Part shown: piece after piece, positions 29,711-33,464 of the stretch
Position numbering within the stretch: position 1 is the stretch's first letter
Layout: every line of letters starts with the position of its first letter
Assembly (NCBI GenBank): GCA_031271205.1
Contig: JAISWG010000025.1
Coordinates: forward strand, 1 to 33,464
DNA length: 33,464 nt
Origin: Endomicrobium sp.
Lineage (GTDB): Bacteria > Elusimicrobiota > Endomicrobiia > Endomicrobiales > Endomicrobiaceae
Direction: 5' to 3'
Made by a program: the position numbers and the translations under genes
The notes under the pieces: model-generated
Databases searched by the model: none
The model's input: only the letters and a program-made list of their open reading frames with translations
Told to the model about the DNA's origin: nothing

Positions 29711-32524
29711 GTGGATATAATTAAAATTCGCGGCGCAAGGCAGCACAATCTTAAAAATATAGATCTTGACATACCAAGAAACAGACTTGTTGTTATTACA
29801 GGTTTGTCTGGCTCTGGTAAATCTTCTCTTGCTTTTGACACCATATATGCAGAAGGTCAAAGAAGATATGTAGAATCTTTATCAGCTTATGCAAGACAAT
29901 TTCTTGATCTTATGGATAAACCAGATGCAGATATTATTGAGGGCTTATCGCCGGCAATTTCAATTGAGCAAAAATCTCTTTCACATAATCCTCGTTCTAC
30001 TGTAGGAACGGTTACAGAAATTTACGATTATCTAAGGTTGCTATTTGCAAGAGTAGGTGTTCCCCATTGTCCAAAATGTGGCAAAGAGGTAAAACTACAA
30101 TCTGCTCAACAGATAATAGACGAGATTATGAAATTTCCTAAAAACGTTATGATTCATATTTTTGCGCCGCTTATAAATGGAAGAGCTGGAACTTATGAAG
30201 AACTTTTTTATCGTCTTGCAAAAAGTGGTTACTCGCGAGTAAGAGTTGACAACAATACCTATATGCTTGACGAAAAAATAAAGTTAGATAGATATAAAAA
30301 ACATTCCATAGATATAATTGTTGACAGAATAAAACTGAGCCAGGAATTGCGTTCAAGAGTGGCGTCGTCTATAGAGACAGCTCTTAAAGAATCAAGAGGT
30401 ATAGTATCAGTTGCTGTTGTAGAAAATGGGAAAGTCGTATCTGAAAACATTTACAATGAGCAATGTGCGTGCATTGATTGTGGTATAAGTATTTCTAAAA
30501 TAGAGCCTAGATTATTTTCTTTTAATTCTCCTTTTGGTGCATGTCCTGAGTGTGGTGGACTTGGAAACAAAATAGAATTTGATGAGAATTTGGTGGTGCC
30601 AGATAAAGATCGTTCGTTAAAACAAGGGGCAATTATCGCATGGTCTGAACCCATAACTACAAGAACTAGCAGGTGGAAAAACAGTTGGGGTGGTTACTAT
30701 TGGGAACTTTTGTTTAAAGTTGCAAAGTGTAATAAAATACCTTTAAATATTGCATGGAAAGATTTAACAAGAAAACAGCAGGAAATACTTCTTTTTGGCA
30801 AAGATGACTTTGAAGGTGTTATAACAAACATGCAACGCCGTTACAGAGAAACGGAGTCTGATTTTGTGAGAGAAGAAATTTTTAACAAATATACAGGACA
30901 GAAAATTTGTCCGTCTTGTAAAGGCAAAAGGCTTAAAAAAGAAGCTCTTTCAGTTCTTATAGATACTAAATCTATTGCTGACATAACTAAAATACCTGTG
31001 GAAAAATCTTTTGATTTCTTTAACCAAATTGAATTTAGTGAAAAAGAAAAAGAAATAAGCAAGACTATTTTAAAAGAAATATGCTTAAGACTGCAGTTTT
31101 TAAACAATGTAGGGCTGGGTTATTTAAGTCTAGACAGGAAAAGCGGAACGCTTTCAGGTGGTGAAGCCCAAAGAATACATTTGGCTACGCAAATAGGTTC
31201 TGGTCTTACTGGTGTATTGTATGTTCTTGACGAGCCTTCTATAGGTTTGCATCAAAGAGATAATGATAAACTTTTGGAAACATTGATAAAACTTAGAGAC
31301 TTAGGAAATACATTGATTGTTGTTGAGCATGATGAAGATACTATACGTGTTGCGGATCACATAATAGATTTGGGGCCAGGAGCCGGAGTACATGGTGGGT
31401 ATATAGTAGCTCAAGGTAATGTAAAAGAAATAATGAAATCAAAAAAATCTTTGACTGGACAGTACTTGAGCGGAGCTTTGTCAATTCCTATTCCAAAAAA
31501 GAGAAAGCAGTCTATGGACAAGTGGCTTATGATTGAAGGAGCACAACAATTTAACTTAAAAAACTTAGATGTTCGAATTCCGTTGGGTCTTTTTGTCTGT
31601 GTAACAGGTGTGTCGGGTAGCGGCAAATCTACTTTACTTCATGAAATAATATATAAAAATCTTGTCAAACAACTTTATGGAGCAAAAGAAAGTCCTGGTA
31701 GATTTAAGAATATGAAAGGTCTTGAGAATATAGATAAAGTTGTAATTGTTGACCAATTACCTATAGGAAAAACTCCAAGGTCAAATCCTGTAACTTATAC
31801 AGGAGCATTTTCAATGATAAGAGGTTTGTTTGCTCAAGTTCCTGAGTCAAAAGCTAGAGGTTATCATCCCGGAAGATTTTCTTTTAATGTAAAAGGTGGC
31901 AGGTGTGAAAATTGTCAGGGGGATGGGACGTTAAAAATAGGAATGCAATTTCTTCCAGACGTTTATGTAAAATGTGATGTTTGCAGCGGAAGAAGGTTTA
32001 ACGAAGAAACTTTACAAGTAAGATATATAGGTAAAAATATAAATGAAGTTTTAAATATGACAGTGGAAGAAAGTGTAAAGTTTTTTGAGAATATTCCAAC
32101 TTTAAAAAGAATACTTTCTACGCTTAAAGATGTGGGACTTGGGTACATCAAAGTAGGTCAACCTGCGACTACGCTTTCAGGTGGTGAAGCCCAAAGAATA
32201 AAACTTGCTTCAGAACTTTCAAAAAGAGCTACAGGTAGGACAATATATATTCTTGATGAGCCTACAACAGGATTGCATTTTGCAGATGTCGAAAAACTTC
32301 TTGGAGTGCTTCAAAGGCTTTCTTATGCAGGTAATACTATTCTTGTAATAGAGCATAATCTTGATGTTATTAAAACTGCAGATTGGATAATAGATTTAGG
32401 TCCTGAAGGTGGAGAAAGAGGTGGAAAAATTATTGCACAGGGAACTCCTGAAGAGATAATGAAAAATCCAAAATCTTTTACGGGGCATTATTTAAAAGGA
32501 CATATAAATCGCATTTTGTGTTAA
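29711..32524 (+). CDS. uvrA: Excinuclease ABC subunit A
   Basis: IKIRGARQHNLKNIDLDIPRNRLVVITGLSGSGKSSLAFDTIYAEGQRRYVESLSAYARQFL, two ABC signatures (LSGGEAQRI), zinc fingers. Likely GTG start at 29711 directly after the nadB stop. Confidence 0.99.
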   Translation: MDIIKIRGARQHNLKNIDLDIPRNRLVVITGLSGSGKSSLAFDTIYAEGQRRYVESLSAYARQFLDLMDKPDADIIEGLSPAISIEQKSLSHNPRSTVGTVTEIYDYLRLLFARVGVPHCPKCGKEVKLQSAQQIIDEIMKFPKNVMIHIFAPLINGRAGTYEELFYRLAKSGYSRVRVDNNTYMLDEKIKLDRYKKHSIDIIVDRIKLSQELRSRVASSIETALKESRGIVSVAVVENGKVVSENIYNEQCACIDCGISISKIEPRLFSFNSPFGACPECGGLGNKIEFDENLVVPDKDRSLKQGAIIAWSEPITTRTSRWKNSWGGYYWELLFKVAKCNKIPLNIAWKDLTRKQQEILLFGKDDFEGVITNMQRRYRETESDFVREEIFNKYTGQKICPSCKGKRLKKEALSVLIDTKSIADITKIPVEKSFDFFNQIEFSEKEKEISKTILKEICLRLQFLNNVGLGYLSLDRKSGTLSGGEAQRIHLATQIGSGLTGVLYVLDEPSIGLHQRDNDKLLETLIKLRDLGNTLIVVEHDEDTIRVADHIIDLGPGAGVHGGYIVAQGNVKEIMKSKKSLTGQYLSGALSIPIPKKRKQSMDKWLMIEGAQQFNLKNLDVRIPLGLFVCVTGVSGSGKSTLLHEIIYKNLVKQLYGAKESPGRFKNMKGLENIDKVVIVDQLPIGKTPRSNPVTYTGAFSMIRGLFAQVPESKARGYHPGRFSFNVKGGRCENCQGDGTLKIGMQFLPDVYVKCDVCSGRRFNEETLQVRYIGKNINEVLNMTVEESVKFFENIPTLKRILSTLKDVGLGYIKVGQPATTLSGGEAQRIKLASELSKRATGRTIYILDEPTTGLHFADVEKLLGVLQRLSYAGNTILVIEHNLDVIKTADWIIDLGPEGGERGGKIIAQGTPEEIMKNPKSFTGHYLKGHINRILC

Positions 32525-32556
32525 GCTGTAAAGTTTAAATTTTTTGAGAGGGTAAA

Positions 32557-32730
32557 ATGTTTTTAAATTTGATATTGAGTGCCATAATATTTTCCATTTT
32601 TTATACGTTGATATTTTTGCTAATTTATAAAACAAAACTGCTTAAAATAAGGTTTGCCTTCATATTCTTTTTTTCGGCAACTGTGTACTTTCTTATAGCT
32701 TTTTTTCTTAAAAAATATGTCAATCTATGA
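32557..32730 (+). CDS. Small (57 aa) membrane protein, unknown function
   Basis: MFLNLILSAIIFSIFYTLIFLLIYKTKLLKIRFAFIFFFSATVYFLIAFFLKKYVNL; two hydrophobic helices, upstream GAGAGG, stop overlaps the next ATG (ATGA at 32727). Below the ORF-track cutoff. Confidence 0.6.
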   Translation: MFLNLILSAIIFSIFYTLIFLLIYKTKLLKIRFAFIFFFSATVYFLIAFFLKKYVNL

Positions 32731-33464
32731 AGATAAATTCTTCAAAAAACATTAAAGACTTACTTTTAAAAAATTTAAAAAAACATGTTGATCCTGTTTT
32801 TTTCAAATTTACTCGAAATATTTTAAATATTTGTAAAGACAGATATGCTCAAGATGATATTTTGCTTGGGGTACGCGTACCTAAACAGCGAGCTTTGGTG
32901 AAAAAATACATTGATTTGCTAAACTTTAAAGAAACTGAAAAATTGTTACAAGACAAAATCCACGAACTTAGATTTATTGCATTAGTTGTTTTATCTAAAA
33001 AATATAAAAAAGCGAATAATAAACTTAAATCTAAAATAATAAAAATATATTTAAGAAATTATAAATATATTAACAATTGGGATTTAGTTGATACGTCTGC
33101 AGCATATATATCTGGACATTACTGGTATAACAATAAATTAGACAAATTTTGGGAATTTGCCAAATCTGGTAATTTATGGAAAGAAAGAATAGCCATGATT
33201 TCAACATTTTACTTTATTAAACAAAATAGATTTGACGAGACTTTAGAACTTGTTGAAATATTTTTAAATCATAAACACTACTTAATACATAAAGCTTCTG
33301 GTTGGATGCTTAGGGAAATCGGCAAAAGAAACAAAAGAACCTTACTCTCATTCTTAGATAAATATGCCTCAATAATGCCCAGAACAATGCTTAGATGTTC
33401 TATTGAAAAACTGACCAAACAACAAAGAAAGTTTTACTTAAAAAAAGCTTTTATAAATTCATAA
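32727..33464 (+). CDS. DNA alkylation repair enzyme (AlkD-like HEAT-repeat glycosylase family)
   Basis: LLGVRVPKQRALVKKYI, LRFIALVVLSKKY, NNWDLVDTSAAYISGHYW, LWKERIAMISTFYFIKQN, HKASGWMLREIGKRN; ends at the window boundary. Confidence 0.9.
   Translation: MKINSSKNIKDLLLKNLKKHVDPVFFKFTRNILNICKDRYAQDDILLGVRVPKQRALVKKYIDLLNFKETEKLLQDKIHELRFIALVVLSKKYKKANNKLKSKIIKIYLRNYKYINNWDLVDTSAAYISGHYWYNNKLDKFWEFAKSGNLWKERIAMISTFYFIKQNRFDETLELVEIFLNHKHYLIHKASGWMLREIGKRNKRTLLSFLDKYASIMPRTMLRCSIEKLTKQQRKFYLKKAFINS

Noticed and set aside
1-33464. CRISPR arrays, prophage, transposons or defence systems
   Set aside because: No regularly spaced repeats, integrase, transposase, Cas or restriction motifs seen on either strand.

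Overview
This is a 33.5 kb, AT-rich, gene-dense bacterial chromosome segment made almost entirely of core housekeeping genes. Plus-strand block 1 runs rpmG, tRNA-Trp(CCA), secE, nusG, rplK, rplA, a terminator, then rimP, nusA, infB, rbfA, nrnA-like DHH phosphoesterase, a decayed truB, ribF, a HIT protein, rpsU, a NIF3/DUF34-like gene, dnaG and rpoD. The minus-strand block has nrdG, a 58-aa ORF, nrdD, nadA and a MATE exporter. Plus-strand block 2 has an exported beta-barrel-like protein, eno, holA-like, (rpsT on minus), folK, panB, panC, nadB, uvrA, a 57-aa membrane ORF and an AlkD-like DNA alkylation repair gene. Gene content, base composition and gene decay fit an Elusimicrobiota/Endomicrobium-like host-associated bacterium; this is an inference from memory and was not tested. 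I see no CRISPR array, prophage, IS element or defence island. The most interesting points are: (1) a class III ribonucleotide reductase whose glycyl-radical tail is on a separate 58-aa ORF between nrdD and nrdG, absent from the supplied ORF track; (2) a paired NrdR-box-like site upstream of nrdD; (3) an eroded truB whose motifs can still be read; (4) a barrel-like protein with an extra C-terminal domain, next to two small gene remnants; (5) a hairpin resembling an L1 binding site before rplA.
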